NCBI GenBank assembly: GCA_013286645.1
Contig: JABDFJ010000008.1
Location: forward strand, 17,517-57,159
Length of the DNA: 39,643 nucleotides
Direction of reading: 5' to 3'
Source: Chlamydiota bacterium
Lineage (GTDB): Bacteria; Chlamydiota; Chlamydiia; Chlamydiales; Parachlamydiaceae
Position 1 is the first letter of the stretch; each line of letters opens with the position of its first letter. Both the position numbers and the translations under genes were made by a program. This document shows positions 17,260 through 25,663 of this stretch, piece by piece. The notes beneath the pieces are model-generated. The model searched no databases, was not told where the DNA came from, and worked only from the letters and a program-made list of their open reading frames with translations.

Positions 17260-18912
17260 TTATTTCTTGTCCCTGGCGATTTGCAGTTGAATGATTCTGC
17301 CCTTCAATGCAGCCAACTGTGTTTTAGCTTCTGGATGCATAGCATATTTCTCTGCCTGCCGATAGACTCTCGTAGTGAAATCTCTAAAGCTAAACCAATT
17401 TTGAGCTTCCATGCCCTTTGCTTCACTTTCATATTCTTTAATATAATTGCTAAGGCTATCCACCTTGACAAACTGCTGCCAATGATCAAACTGCTCGTAG
17501 GCAAGACGATTGCCTTCTGCCGAAGTTTTCTCCATATGTTGAAGCGCCATGATTCCATACACTGCTGTTTCAAGGCTCTCCCAGCTACAGTTACCCACCT
17601 CTTGTATTTCGCTGTCATGGTGGAGCCCTTCCAGTCTGCGACATAGCGGGGTGGTGTCGTCGGCTTGAAGCTTTACCAGCAATGGCCCTGGTTTTCGTTC
17701 TCGAAATAAAAATGAGCCGTGACCAACTAAGTTGTTAAAGCCATCAATTCTTTCACTTTCATCATGAAGGTTCATCAACGCGTGCAACACCCCTTCATCG
17801 AGCTGTGTTGGATTTATGGTATAAGCTTCGATGGGTTTACGTGTTCCTACTCCTTTATTGCAAATGAGCATGGTTGCTCCCTGAAAGACGATAGTAATTT
17901 CATGCCACATATATCCCGTACTAACAATAATGGGCTTTCCTTCTTTAAAGTCTTGCAAAAGCAGTTTAGCTGATTGTCTGGGGTCTGCGACCTTTATAAG
18001 GGCCTCAACAATCGTTTGACGTTGCTTTACAGGAAGAATATCAGGATTCAATTCGCCAAATCGCTGCAGAGTATCTACCATATAAGGGGCATTCATATAC
18101 GTATAGAAACCCGCAAGCTGAACTTCTTGGTTATCGATGACTGTTTTTCCACCAATCTCCCAACTGTGTGAGAGATATTTAGCACGCATAAATTTATCAA
18201 AAGTAGAAGACTTTCCAAAGTGCTCGCCGCAGGTAGCTAGATGATCGACACAGGAGGTGGCGGAAAAATCAAAGTGAGCATCTAGATCTACTAGGGCTTG
18301 CAGGGTATCTAACCTTCCTTCTACAGCAGTCCAGGAGAGTGGTTTTGTTTGCTGTTTATCTTTTAAACTCAAAAGTGGCTTGTAACTATTATCTTGGTAT
18401 ACCAATAGAGCGATGAGTTCGGCTAAATCCATAAACTCTTGATTATACTGTGGGTCAGAAGCATTTTTTAACTTAACTTGCTCTTGCCATAGGTCTACGC
18501 GCTGCGCATCAAGCTTAAACTTTTCTAACACCTTTACCACTTTAGGCAGGGAGGCAATCCACAACGGAATAGGTTTCAGTGGCGATGAAAAAGTTTCTAT
18601 AGAAGAGCTATTCAGCGCTGAGAGGTTGGGTAGTGGATGCCTGGCGATATTCCAGTCATAGGGCGTTGAGACTAAAGTGTTGCAAGATGTACTTTTGCTA
18701 GCGTAGAGGAGATATGTGGCTATGGCCAAGCCCGCTAACTTTGTGACTTTTGCTAAATTATGAATCGTGCATTTGGAGGAGAAACTACGCCATGCTCTCC
18801 CGAAACATGATGTGTTTGGTTTTTGCTGTGGCGAGCTAGTAGCCCCTGGAGCCTGCACACTTTCACGGGATAGATGGATATTCAAAAAGCGTCCCCTTTT
18901 AAAATTAATCAA
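17260..18912 (-). CDS. Hypothetical protein, possible permuted cysteine protease
   Basis: This 550-residue protein is of no family I can name. It has a Ser/Gln/basic N-terminus, a hydrophobic segment at about 54-71 (AKVTKLAGLAIATYLLYA), a mostly helical middle, and a C-terminal half with two notable motifs: STGYMWHEITIVF with His337, and EIQEVGNCSWESLETAVYG with Cys442. A His on a strand followed by a conserved-looking N-C-S-W at the start of a helix is the order seen in circularly permuted papain-like hydrolases, so a protease or transferase is possible. A secreted effector is also possible given the organism, but no secretion signal can be proven. It lies alone, 89 bp upstream of the XRE gene, with no clear terminator. 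Confidence 0.7.
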   Translation of the reverse strand: MINFKRGRFLNIHLSRESVQAPGATSSPQQKPNTSCFGRAWRSFSSKCTIHNLAKVTKLAGLAIATYLLYASKSTSCNTLVSTPYDWNIARHPLPNLSALNSSSIETFSSPLKPIPLWIASLPKVVKVLEKFKLDAQRVDLWQEQVKLKNASDPQYNQEFMDLAELIALLVYQDNSYKPLLSLKDKQQTKPLSWTAVEGRLDTLQALVDLDAHFDFSATSCVDHLATCGEHFGKSSTFDKFMRAKYLSHSWEIGGKTVIDNQEVQLAGFYTYMNAPYMVDTLQRFGELNPDILPVKQRQTIVEALIKVADPRQSAKLLLQDFKEGKPIIVSTGYMWHEITIVFQGATMLICNKGVGTRKPIEAYTINPTQLDEGVLHALMNLHDESERIDGFNNLVGHGSFLFRERKPGPLLVKLQADDTTPLCRRLEGLHHDSEIQEVGNCSWESLETAVYGIMALQHMEKTSAEGNRLAYEQFDHWQQFVKVDSLSNYIKEYESEAKGMEAQNWFSFRDFTTRVYRQAEKYAMHPEAKTQLAALKGRIIQLQIARDKK

Positions 18913-19164
18913 AAACTATAAATTTTAATTTTACCAAAAGATTATATTTTAATCAACCGTATTAACTGGATTTAATTAAACAAATCTTACAAAGACAAAT
19001 AAAACACAATTTACAAAGCAACTTGTGATTAAAGTTTATTCACAATAAGATTGATGGCAATAACCCGCATGATGTGATGGAGGCCCAAATAGCAGTTACG
19101 CCGCAGCAAGTCCACCTTGTCATTTAATTGCATCAATAGATGTTTTTCCGAATTTCTCGAAGAT

Positions 19165-19206
19165 TTTGAACGCGAAGAGCGCGAGGCAAGCGAAGACAAC
19201 GCGAAG
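19165..19206. repeat. Family B repeat (GAACGCGAAG), single arm
   Basis: A 42-bp unit beginning TTTGAACGCGAAGAGCGCG and ending AACGCGAAG. It matches the arms of the inverted pairs at 32847-32963 and 36621-36880 with few differences, but here no inverted partner is present, so it looks like a remnant or half element. Confidence 0.85.
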
Positions 19207-19451
19207 AAAGCTTTATTATAAATAAATTCACTACAAGAAAAAACGTCATGTTTTGCCCTTAGCGGTGCGGGAACAATTGGACAGGGGCGAATTGAGACGA
19301 TTGCAAAAGTAAAATGGGGCTCTAGAACCGAATCCGCCGTTAAAAAAGAATTGTTTTTGGTAATGATTAGGCGATTTCCGATATTCAATAGCAAGTGTGT
19401 TCAAGCCAGCACCGCTCAGGGCGTTGTCCTGAATCTTGATGCGCTCAGTGA

Positions 19452-19679
19452 TTTACCCCTGAAAGGGGTAACGGCTTGTAGCCCAGGGTGAGCGACAGCG
19501 TAACCCTGGGTATATAAGAATACAATATTGCACCCCAGAAAGGGGTGCGGGCCATTTTGGTCGGCAACGCACCTAGCATGCCCGTACCCCTTTCTGGGGT
19601 ACAATATCAAATTTTAATCTCCCAGGGTTGCGCTGTCGCTTACCCTGGGCTATAAGCCGTTACCCCTTTCAGGGGTAAA
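19452..19679. repeat. Nested palindrome, 228 bp
   Basis: Outer arms 19452-19510 and 19621-19679 are inverted copies (56 of 59 bases). Inner arms 19525-19552 and 19580-19607 are a second inverted pair (26 of 28). Each arm also contains its own small palindromes: ACCCCT-GAA-AGGGGT, CCCAGGGT...ACCCTGGG and CACCCCAGAAAGGGGTG. The whole can fold as one long cruciform or as several small hairpins. It lies 107 bp beyond the batD stop, where it could end the Bat operon transcript. No coding content. Confidence 0.92.
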
Positions 19680-19786
19680 GCACCGGGTGTATCAAGTCTC
19701 AGGATTTAGCTTAATCTAAATATTCAAAAAATATTTAACCACTTATACAATCGTCTCAACTCGTCCATGTCCAATTAATTTACATA

Positions 19787-21274
19787 TTACGTTGGATTGA
19801 GGTCTGGCAACTTTTCCTTTTTGTCTTTAGCAGGAACTGGAGGTGGTGCTTGCAGCGTTTTTGGAGGCGGTGACACCGCTTTCACTACCTTTGGTGCTTC
19901 TGTCAGCCTACCAATTTTTTTCTGCAGGACAATGATCCACACGATAGCTCCCACTAGCGCTGCAGCTAGGATTCCCACTAAAGTATATAAGAATGGATCG
20001 CGTTGAACTAAATTCGTCTCTTGCTTTAACGCGTTTTGAGAAGACATTTCACTCTCAGCAACCGCAACATCGCTCACTGAAGCTGTGGGCACTTGAATAT
20101 CTACCGTTCTTGCAGGAATTTTAGCAATTGCTTGCTCCTTCTTGTTCACATCCCACCATGTGAGTGTCACTTCGGGCAACGTATGAAGGCCTGGTTGCTG
20201 TGGGATAAGCGTGTATTGTTCATCGCGGAAACTGCGGATCGTCTGCTCGTGGATGTCTTGGCCCGTTTCGGGCTTATCGGCATAGATTTTGAAATGAGGA
20301 TCCTTTTGCAGTTGCTCATTTAGACTTGGCAGCTGACTGGACATCGCCCCTTCGGCGACTATTTTAAAACCGCGACTGATCGGTTCTCCCACTTGTAGGG
20401 TTTGAGCTTCATCCCAAGATTCGTCCAGCACTATCGATTTTGCCGGCAGCCAGTACCCATCATGTGCAGGTGGGGGTTGGACGTCCAAAATCAGCTCGTT
20501 GGTGACATAAGTAAAGGGCTTTAGCGCAGCAAACCCCTGGAACATCATAAATGGGTCGAGATCATCCATACGTGAGCTTCGGCTAGGCTTTTGTTGCACG
20601 GGTATTTCACCGTGCACAATGAGCTGCGGAATTTTCAATTCCCCTGTTTTGAGTGGCGTCAGTAGAAATTCCACATCGATCACCTCGACACGCACTCCAT
20701 CTATAATTTTTTGCGAGACCTTAGGTTCCCCTACTTGCTCAAGAATCGCATCATCAATAGTAAAAGGGTTGATGCGCACATTGATCAAATTTCGTTTTGA
20801 GGTGAGGCACAGTGAAAGAAAGAGCGGTTCGTTTTTATAGGGTTTCGTCGTGCTTACACCAGCTGTGAAGGTGACTTCATTGGCCTCAGAGGCATTAGGA
20901 TTGGTAGAATCGGCCTTTGTGACACTGATCTTAATGGGATTGCTTGTTAGTGCCCCTTGGGATGTATTCATAACAATGGCAGGGATGGTAGCCTCTCCTT
21001 CTTTTAGCGGAGAGAGAGAAATCTTCCATATCAAGCTTGAAGACATCTGCCCATTCACCACCCGTGTGCTATACGATTGCTGCTGAGAAACCACCGTAAA
21101 GGACTTTTTAAGCGCTTCGAGAGGAGGAGCTTCATTGGTGGAAGCATCCTTTAGCGTAAGCTGCAAGGTAAAACGATCCCCCATATGGATTTGATTGGTA
21201 TCAACACTAGCAGTGAACTCGCCACCAAAAATGCATAGGGGCATAAGCATCAAAAATAAAACAACTCTTACCAT
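19787..21274 (-). CDS. batD: BatD-like protein (aerotolerance operon)
   Basis: This 495-residue protein starts with a signal peptide (MVRVVLFLMLMPLCIFGGEF). It continues with an Ig-like BatD domain (ASVDTNQIHMGDRFTLQLTL ... LIWKISLSPLKEGEATIPAI) in the periplasm. One membrane segment lies near the C-terminus (about 434-455, FLYTLVGILAAALVGAIVW), followed by a short Pro/Lys-rich tail. BatD proteins belong to the MoxR/VWA aerotolerance systems; their molecular role is not settled, with envelope stress or assembly of membrane complexes proposed. Its start overlaps the batBC stop by 7 bp. Last gene of the operon. Confidence 0.88.
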   Translation of the reverse strand: MVRVVLFLMLMPLCIFGGEFTASVDTNQIHMGDRFTLQLTLKDASTNEAPPLEALKKSFTVVSQQQSYSTRVVNGQMSSSLIWKISLSPLKEGEATIPAIVMNTSQGALTSNPIKISVTKADSTNPNASEANEVTFTAGVSTTKPYKNEPLFLSLCLTSKRNLINVRINPFTIDDAILEQVGEPKVSQKIIDGVRVEVIDVEFLLTPLKTGELKIPQLIVHGEIPVQQKPSRSSRMDDLDPFMMFQGFAALKPFTYVTNELILDVQPPPAHDGYWLPAKSIVLDESWDEAQTLQVGEPISRGFKIVAEGAMSSQLPSLNEQLQKDPHFKIYADKPETGQDIHEQTIRSFRDEQYTLIPQQPGLHTLPEVTLTWWDVNKKEQAIAKIPARTVDIQVPTASVSDVAVAESEMSSQNALKQETNLVQRDPFLYTLVGILAAALVGAIVWIIVLQKKIGRLTEAPKVVKAVSPPPKTLQAPPPVPAKDKKEKLPDLNPT

Positions 21275-23223
21275 GGGTCAATCCCCTCCGCCGTGCCACT
21301 CTTCTTTGATTCGATATAAAATTTGTTTTTCATAAACTTTTTAGGGTCGCTCTCAATGCGGTTTAGTAACAGATCGGCATCGTGATCTTTTTGCGTTTTG
21401 GCCATTTCACCCTGCTTAGCCACATCGTGAGCGTCTTCTTTTTTCCCTTCATCATTTGCCTTTGGCTGGGCTTGGGCAGGAGCGGAGCTTGAATCGTTGG
21501 TCTGCTGCTCTTTCTTCTGATCTTGTTTTGCTTGCTCATTTTGCTGCGGCGCATCTTGAGACTTATCCTGCTGAGGGTCTGAGTCACTCGGATTTTTTTT
21601 ATTTGTTTCCTCGCGTGGCCTATCTTGCTTTTGTTGCTGCTCAGAATTTTCCGAACCTTTCGACTGTTGCTTGTTTGATTCCTCGCTTTGTCCATCTTGC
21701 TTTTTTTGCTGCTCTGACTTATCCGAACCACTCGATTGTTGCTTGTTTTCCGGCTGCTGTCCTGAACTGTCTTTTGAGTTTTGTTGATCAGAATTTTCAG
21801 ATTGCTCGTCCCCTTGGGATTGTTGTTGGTCGTTTTGCTGCTGTTGATCACGCATTTTCTTCAGCAGTTCGAGATTTTCCTTGGCACGCGCGTGGTCTGG
21901 TTGTTGCTCGAGCACCTCCTCGTAAGCGGTGATAGCGTCGTCGATTTTTTGCTGTTGTGCCAGAGTGTTCCCTAAGTTGTACATAGCATGTGTCGCCATC
22001 TCGGGACGGGTACTTTGGCGGAAAAAATTCTCAGCTTCGGCGTAATTACCGGCCTTATAATAGGCGACTCCTTTGCGATAGGGGTCTTGAAATATTTGAC
22101 CAGCTGTTTCAAAATCGCCTCGCTCTAAGGCATCCTTACCCAACTGCTCGTTATTTTTAAAATAGTCCGCAGCGGCAGCTTCCAGACTATAAGTTGGAAA
22201 GCTAAAAAGCAACAGCCATGCAAAAACGTACCCCCTTCTAAACCACCATAAGAGAAAGGGCAGGACTGGTAAAATAAACAAATAAAAGTGTTCTTCCCAA
22301 ACACGATTCTTCTTACCCAATGCCATTTGCGCTTCGGCGCGTTTTTCAAGATCGTTTAAAATATGTTCTTCACTGCGCGTCGTATAATCCAGAGCTAGGT
22401 CACGACCTTTACCCACAGTACTAATCTCTTTAAGTCTCTCTTTTTCGAGCTTCGAGATCATGAGATTTCCGTTTTTCTTGAGCACGTTGCCTGCATGATC
22501 TTGGACTGGCCCCCCTTCTGCCGTGCCCATGCCCATGGTGTGGATAAGGATGCCTTGAGACCCAATTTTTTTAGCCGTAATCAAGGCGCTAGCATCTTCA
22601 AAACCCCCATCACTAATCACTAGAATGGCTTTGTTAGTGCCAGCTTCTGCAGCCAGCATGCTAGAAGCCATCTCAAGGGCTGGAGCTAAGCGACTGCCTT
22701 TAACATACACAAGATCGGTATCCAAAGTGGGAAGGAGATGGCGGATCGACTCTTTATCATCAGTGATGGGGGTGATGATATGCGGATCGGCAGCAAAGGC
22801 GATAAGTCCCACCTTCACTCCTCGGGAAAGATTGAGTAGATCCTCGATCTTTTGCTTTGCACGCACCAAGCGTGTAGGCTTGATATCAGCCACATTCATC
22901 GATTCAGACAGATCTAGCAATATCACCAGATTTTGATCTTTAGAGAAAGTATCCATTTCACGGAAATTCCATCTAGGACCCGCTAGTGCTAGCGTCAATA
23001 GCGCCCACACCACGCTCCACCACAGCAAAGGCTTCCACACAGATTTGGTAGTAGACTTATTGATCAATAAGTAAGGGAGAAGGTGGCTATCAATGAACTG
23101 TTCCAATTTGGGACGTGAAACCGATGTTTTAAAAAAGATCAGGTAAAGGGCCCAAACGACGGGAATGGCAATGGCAGCCAGCAAAAAATAGGGATGTGCA
23201 AAATGGATCTGACTATAGTCCAC
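21268..23223 (-). CDS. batB: BatB-BatC fusion: VWA domain plus TPRs
   Basis: Using the GTG at 23223 (GGAG 8 nt upstream) this is 651 residues; an ATG further upstream (23280) would overlap batA by 68 bp and has an unlikely Cys-rich leader. Order: two membrane segments, a von Willebrand A domain with MIDAS motif DLSES at about 104-108 and SDGGFED later, a third and a fourth hydrophobic segment (about 312-345), TPR repeats at about 357-459 (GVAYYKAGNYAEAENFFRQS; YNLGNTLAQQQKIDDAITAY), a Gln/Ser/Lys-rich low-complexity stretch of about 145 residues, and a short basic tail. BatB and BatC are separate genes in many genomes; here they are one. Probably binds partners through metal-dependent VWA contacts. 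Confidence 0.9.
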   Translation of the reverse strand: MDYSQIHFAHPYFLLAAIAIPVVWALYLIFFKTSVSRPKLEQFIDSHLLPYLLINKSTTKSVWKPLLWWSVVWALLTLALAGPRWNFREMDTFSKDQNLVILLDLSESMNVADIKPTRLVRAKQKIEDLLNLSRGVKVGLIAFAADPHIITPITDDKESIRHLLPTLDTDLVYVKGSRLAPALEMASSMLAAEAGTNKAILVISDGGFEDASALITAKKIGSQGILIHTMGMGTAEGGPVQDHAGNVLKKNGNLMISKLEKERLKEISTVGKGRDLALDYTTRSEEHILNDLEKRAEAQMALGKKNRVWEEHFYLFILPVLPFLLWWFRRGYVFAWLLLFSFPTYSLEAAAADYFKNNEQLGKDALERGDFETAGQIFQDPYRKGVAYYKAGNYAEAENFFRQSTRPEMATHAMYNLGNTLAQQQKIDDAITAYEEVLEQQPDHARAKENLELLKKMRDQQQQNDQQQSQGDEQSENSDQQNSKDSSGQQPENKQQSSGSDKSEQQKKQDGQSEESNKQQSKGSENSEQQQKQDRPREETNKKNPSDSDPQQDKSQDAPQQNEQAKQDQKKEQQTNDSSSAPAQAQPKANDEGKKEDAHDVAKQGEMAKTQKDHDADLLLNRIESDPKKFMKNKFYIESKKSGTAEGIDPW

Positions 23224-24229
23224 AGGAACTTCTCCGTAACAGTTGAGAGAGGGAAAGTGCGAGCAAAAGGAACATCGCAACGCCCAAAGGATAGTAGTAA
23301 TAAGGTTCCCGCATAAAGAAAATCGTTTGGTTAGCTTCAGTTTTTTCTAGTTGATCGATTTTATCATAGATCTTCTGGAGAGCCTTCTGATCGGTAGCGC
23401 GGAAAAACTCACCACCAGTGGTATCTGCAATTTCTTTCAACAGCTCTTCATCGATCGGCATTTGTGCCATGCTATACCCTCCAAGTTGATTGGGAAAGGG
23501 TACCGCTCCATTTTTACCTATGCCAATGGTGTAGATGCGGATGCCATATTCTTTAGCCAGTTTAGCTGCTTCCAGAGGAGGAATGCTGCTGGCATTATCT
23601 TCACCATCGGTCAAGAGGACAAGTACGCGCGAGCCTTCGGGTCTTTCGCGCAGAGTCTTCACGCTCAAACCGATCGCATCTCCAATGGCGGTAGCATTGC
23701 CAGCCATGCCTGAAACAGTATCATTCAACATTTTACTGACAGATATAGTATCAAGTGTCAGTGGAACATGCAGGTAGGCACTTTCACCAAAAGAGATCAG
23801 GCCCACGCGATCCCCTTGCCTACCGCGTACAAAGTTGCCCACCACCTCTTTCGTGACGTCGAGGCGGCTAATGACCTGGCTGTCCGTTGAGAAATCCACC
23901 GCTTGCATCGAGCCAGAGATGTCTATGGCCAGCATGAGATCGTACCCTTTATTTTTCGTATAGCGGTATTGATCGACTTTCTCTGGCTGCATCAAGGCTA
24001 GCACTATGCCTAGCCAGGCAAAAGCAAAAATCCATCCAAATAAGCGGTTGGAATGCTTTTTTGAAAAATATTCATTAGTTGAAAAGGCTTTCTTCAAGCG
24101 CTCGACTGCCGGGAAATAGATAACAGCCGGCTGGTGTTCTACCCCTTTATCTGCCAAGGGTAACACCCAGCGGATAAGCAAGGGAACAGGCAACAACAAA
24201 GCAAACCATGGCCAATGAAACTGAAACAT
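23213..24229 (-). CDS. batA: BatA-like VWA membrane protein
   Basis: This 338-residue inner-membrane protein has hydrophobic segments at about 7-24 and 62-80, a VWA domain with an intact MIDAS (DISGS at about 103-107; later LTDGEDN), and a C-terminal membrane segment (about 311-331, PLGVAMFLLLALSLSQLL). This is the standard BatA layout. The gene starts directly after the DUF4381 stop with no gap and overlaps the batBC start by 11 bp. Part of the six-gene minus-strand operon from 26650 to 19787. Confidence 0.9.
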   Translation of the reverse strand: MFQFHWPWFALLLPVPLLIRWVLPLADKGVEHQPAVIYFPAVERLKKAFSTNEYFSKKHSNRLFGWIFAFAWLGIVLALMQPEKVDQYRYTKNKGYDLMLAIDISGSMQAVDFSTDSQVISRLDVTKEVVGNFVRGRQGDRVGLISFGESAYLHVPLTLDTISVSKMLNDTVSGMAGNATAIGDAIGLSVKTLRERPEGSRVLVLLTDGEDNASSIPPLEAAKLAKEYGIRIYTIGIGKNGAVPFPNQLGGYSMAQMPIDEELLKEIADTTGGEFFRATDQKALQKIYDKIDQLEKTEANQTIFFMREPYYYYPLGVAMFLLLALSLSQLLRRSSCGL

Positions 24230-24733
24230 CTACCCCACCCAATTTTTTGTTGCGTTTATGAGGTCTTTCACTTGGTTTGCCGACACCAAGTGCTTCGCCA
24301 GTGATTGCATTTCCATCCTTTCCAAAGGAGCATATGGGAGATCGATTAAAGAGATCCCATTTTTCTCCCAATCAAATTCTTTGGGATCTTGTTTTGTCAG
24401 CCATTTTAGCCAAGCATCGCCCTCCAAACCCGCACACTCTTTTCGAGCAAAGCGCTTGAGCGCAATGCGGCGCAAATATTCTGAAAGCATCACTACAGTG
24501 GCGATCGCCGTGGCATCCGAGAGATTCTTTTCAAGCTCTGCTAGCTGTTTAATGGTGGCATGTTTCCAACTGCGCCGATAGATCAACCAATTGATGACTA
24601 TAAACAATAGGGCACCCAATACGATGGCACCAACGACCATCACAAGCCACCAACCAACTGCCAAAGGCCACCAACTGATAGGATCGACCCCTTCAATATC
24701 ATGCAATTGTTTGAGTAACTCGTCCATCATCAC
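24230..24733 (-). CDS. DUF4381-family membrane protein
   Basis: This 167-residue protein has one strong membrane segment at about 29-51 (LVMVVGAIVLGALLFIVINWLIY) after a short N-terminus with GVDPISWWPLAVGWW, the hallmark of DUF4381. The helical soluble part holds the pattern LSEYLRRIALKRFAR ... LEGDAWLKWL. DUF4381 proteins occur between DUF58 and VWA genes of MoxR operons, exactly as here. Its start overlaps the DUF58 stop by 4 bp (ATGA). Function unknown. Confidence 0.85.
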   Translation of the reverse strand: MMMDELLKQLHDIEGVDPISWWPLAVGWWLVMVVGAIVLGALLFIVINWLIYRRSWKHATIKQLAELEKNLSDATAIATVVMLSEYLRRIALKRFARKECAGLEGDAWLKWLTKQDPKEFDWEKNGISLIDLPYAPLERMEMQSLAKHLVSANQVKDLINATKNWVG

Positions 24734-25656
24734 ACCCTTTTACCACAGCGTTTGACAATCGTGTTCAAGCCAATAAGCAAATCTCTTTGCAAGATAGATT
24801 CTGTTGTTAACTCGATCAGTGGAATTTTAAATTTCGTCGTTAGCGCATAGAGGCGTTTTCTATTTTCATTCCACAGAGTCGCATACGCCTCTCTCCCTCC
24901 ACGACTATCCGTATGTACGTCAATCATCTTCTGTGTATTGACGCTAAACCTGATCGTCCCCATAGGCGGAATCACCCAATCAGCGCGATCATTGATCGCC
25001 ACACAAACTACGTCACAGCGTTTGTTTAAGCGGCTCATTATGGCTTCGTATTGAAGCATTTGATCGAGATCAAGATCCATGAAGTCACTAATGAGATAGA
25101 TCAAAGCACCTGTATGTGAAGCCTGCATGATATGCTGTAGGGCATCATGAATGGCATAATGGTGCTGCTCTTTGCATGGCGTGGTTAACATTTTCAACAT
25201 CTGACAAAAGGAATTATGTGTCCGCTTGGGTGCGAAAAGTTGGATCCCTTCCGGCACATCGCCAAAAAGACATGCGCCTACGCTGTCATGATGCGCGAGA
25301 CCTTGCCACCCTAAGAGGGCCGCCGCACGGGCGGCTTGCACTGATTTGAAGGTGTTCTTTGTACCGAAACGCATCGTCGTATTCATGTCGACACAGAGCA
25401 GAATATGGCGTTCTCGATCTTCTTTAAAGAGTTTTAAATGCGGAGCTCCCGTGCGCGCAGTAACTCTCCAATCAATATTGCGGATATCATCTCCTGGAAC
25501 ATATTCTCGAACGGAATCGAACTCCATCCCCTGACCACGAAATGGGGAGTGATGATTTCCAGGGACAGTGGATTTAACCGCGCGTTGTGAAGAGTGCGGC
25601 AGCTTGGATCTCCGATCTTTTAATGTCAGTAAATCATTAAAGTCCGGATAGAGCAT
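24730..25656 (-). CDS. DUF58 protein of the MoxR/Bat operon
   Basis: With the ATG at 25656 (GAGG 5 nt upstream, 7 bp after the moxR stop) it is 308 residues; a longer frame reaching 25737 would overlap moxR by 74 bp and is unlikely. The DUF58 signature is FDSVREYVPGDDIRNIDWRV at about 46-65, followed by a VWA-like fold in which LLCVDMNTTMRFG replaces the MIDAS DxSxS: only Asp and Thr are kept in that pattern. DUF58 proteins are regular partners of MoxR ATPases. Cytosolic. Confidence 0.9.
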   Translation of the reverse strand: MLYPDFNDLLTLKDRRSKLPHSSQRAVKSTVPGNHHSPFRGQGMEFDSVREYVPGDDIRNIDWRVTARTGAPHLKLFKEDRERHILLCVDMNTTMRFGTKNTFKSVQAARAAALLGWQGLAHHDSVGACLFGDVPEGIQLFAPKRTHNSFCQMLKMLTTPCKEQHHYAIHDALQHIMQASHTGALIYLISDFMDLDLDQMLQYEAIMSRLNKRCDVVCVAINDRADWVIPPMGTIRFSVNTQKMIDVHTDSRGGREAYATLWNENRKRLYALTTKFKIPLIELTTESILQRDLLIGLNTIVKRCGKRV

Positions 25657-25663
25657 GTGTACC

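Larger units (their letters stand above)
18913..19786. other. Gene-free region of 874 bp with repeats
   Basis: No convincing gene is present. Two minus-strand open frames (19029-19394 and 19416-19610) run through repeat sequence: the first contains the 42-bp family B unit at 19165-19206 and the second lies mainly inside the nested palindrome at 19452-19679. The bases next to the 550-residue gene (18913-19020) are very AT-rich and probably hold its promoter. Confidence 0.7.

Noticed and set aside
19029-19394. 121-codon minus-strand open frame
   Set aside because: Part of it is encoded by a family B repeat (Ser/Arg-rich stretch) and no recognisable domain or Shine-Dalgarno was found. A transposase remnant was considered but no catalytic motif is visible.
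19416-19610. 64-codon minus-strand open frame
   Set aside because: It lies largely inside the nested palindrome at 19452-19679; the open frame is a by-product of repeat sequence.
21363-21851. 162-codon minus-strand open frame inside batBC
   Set aside because: It is an alternative frame of the Gln/Ser/Lys-rich low-complexity region; repetitive codons keep several frames open.
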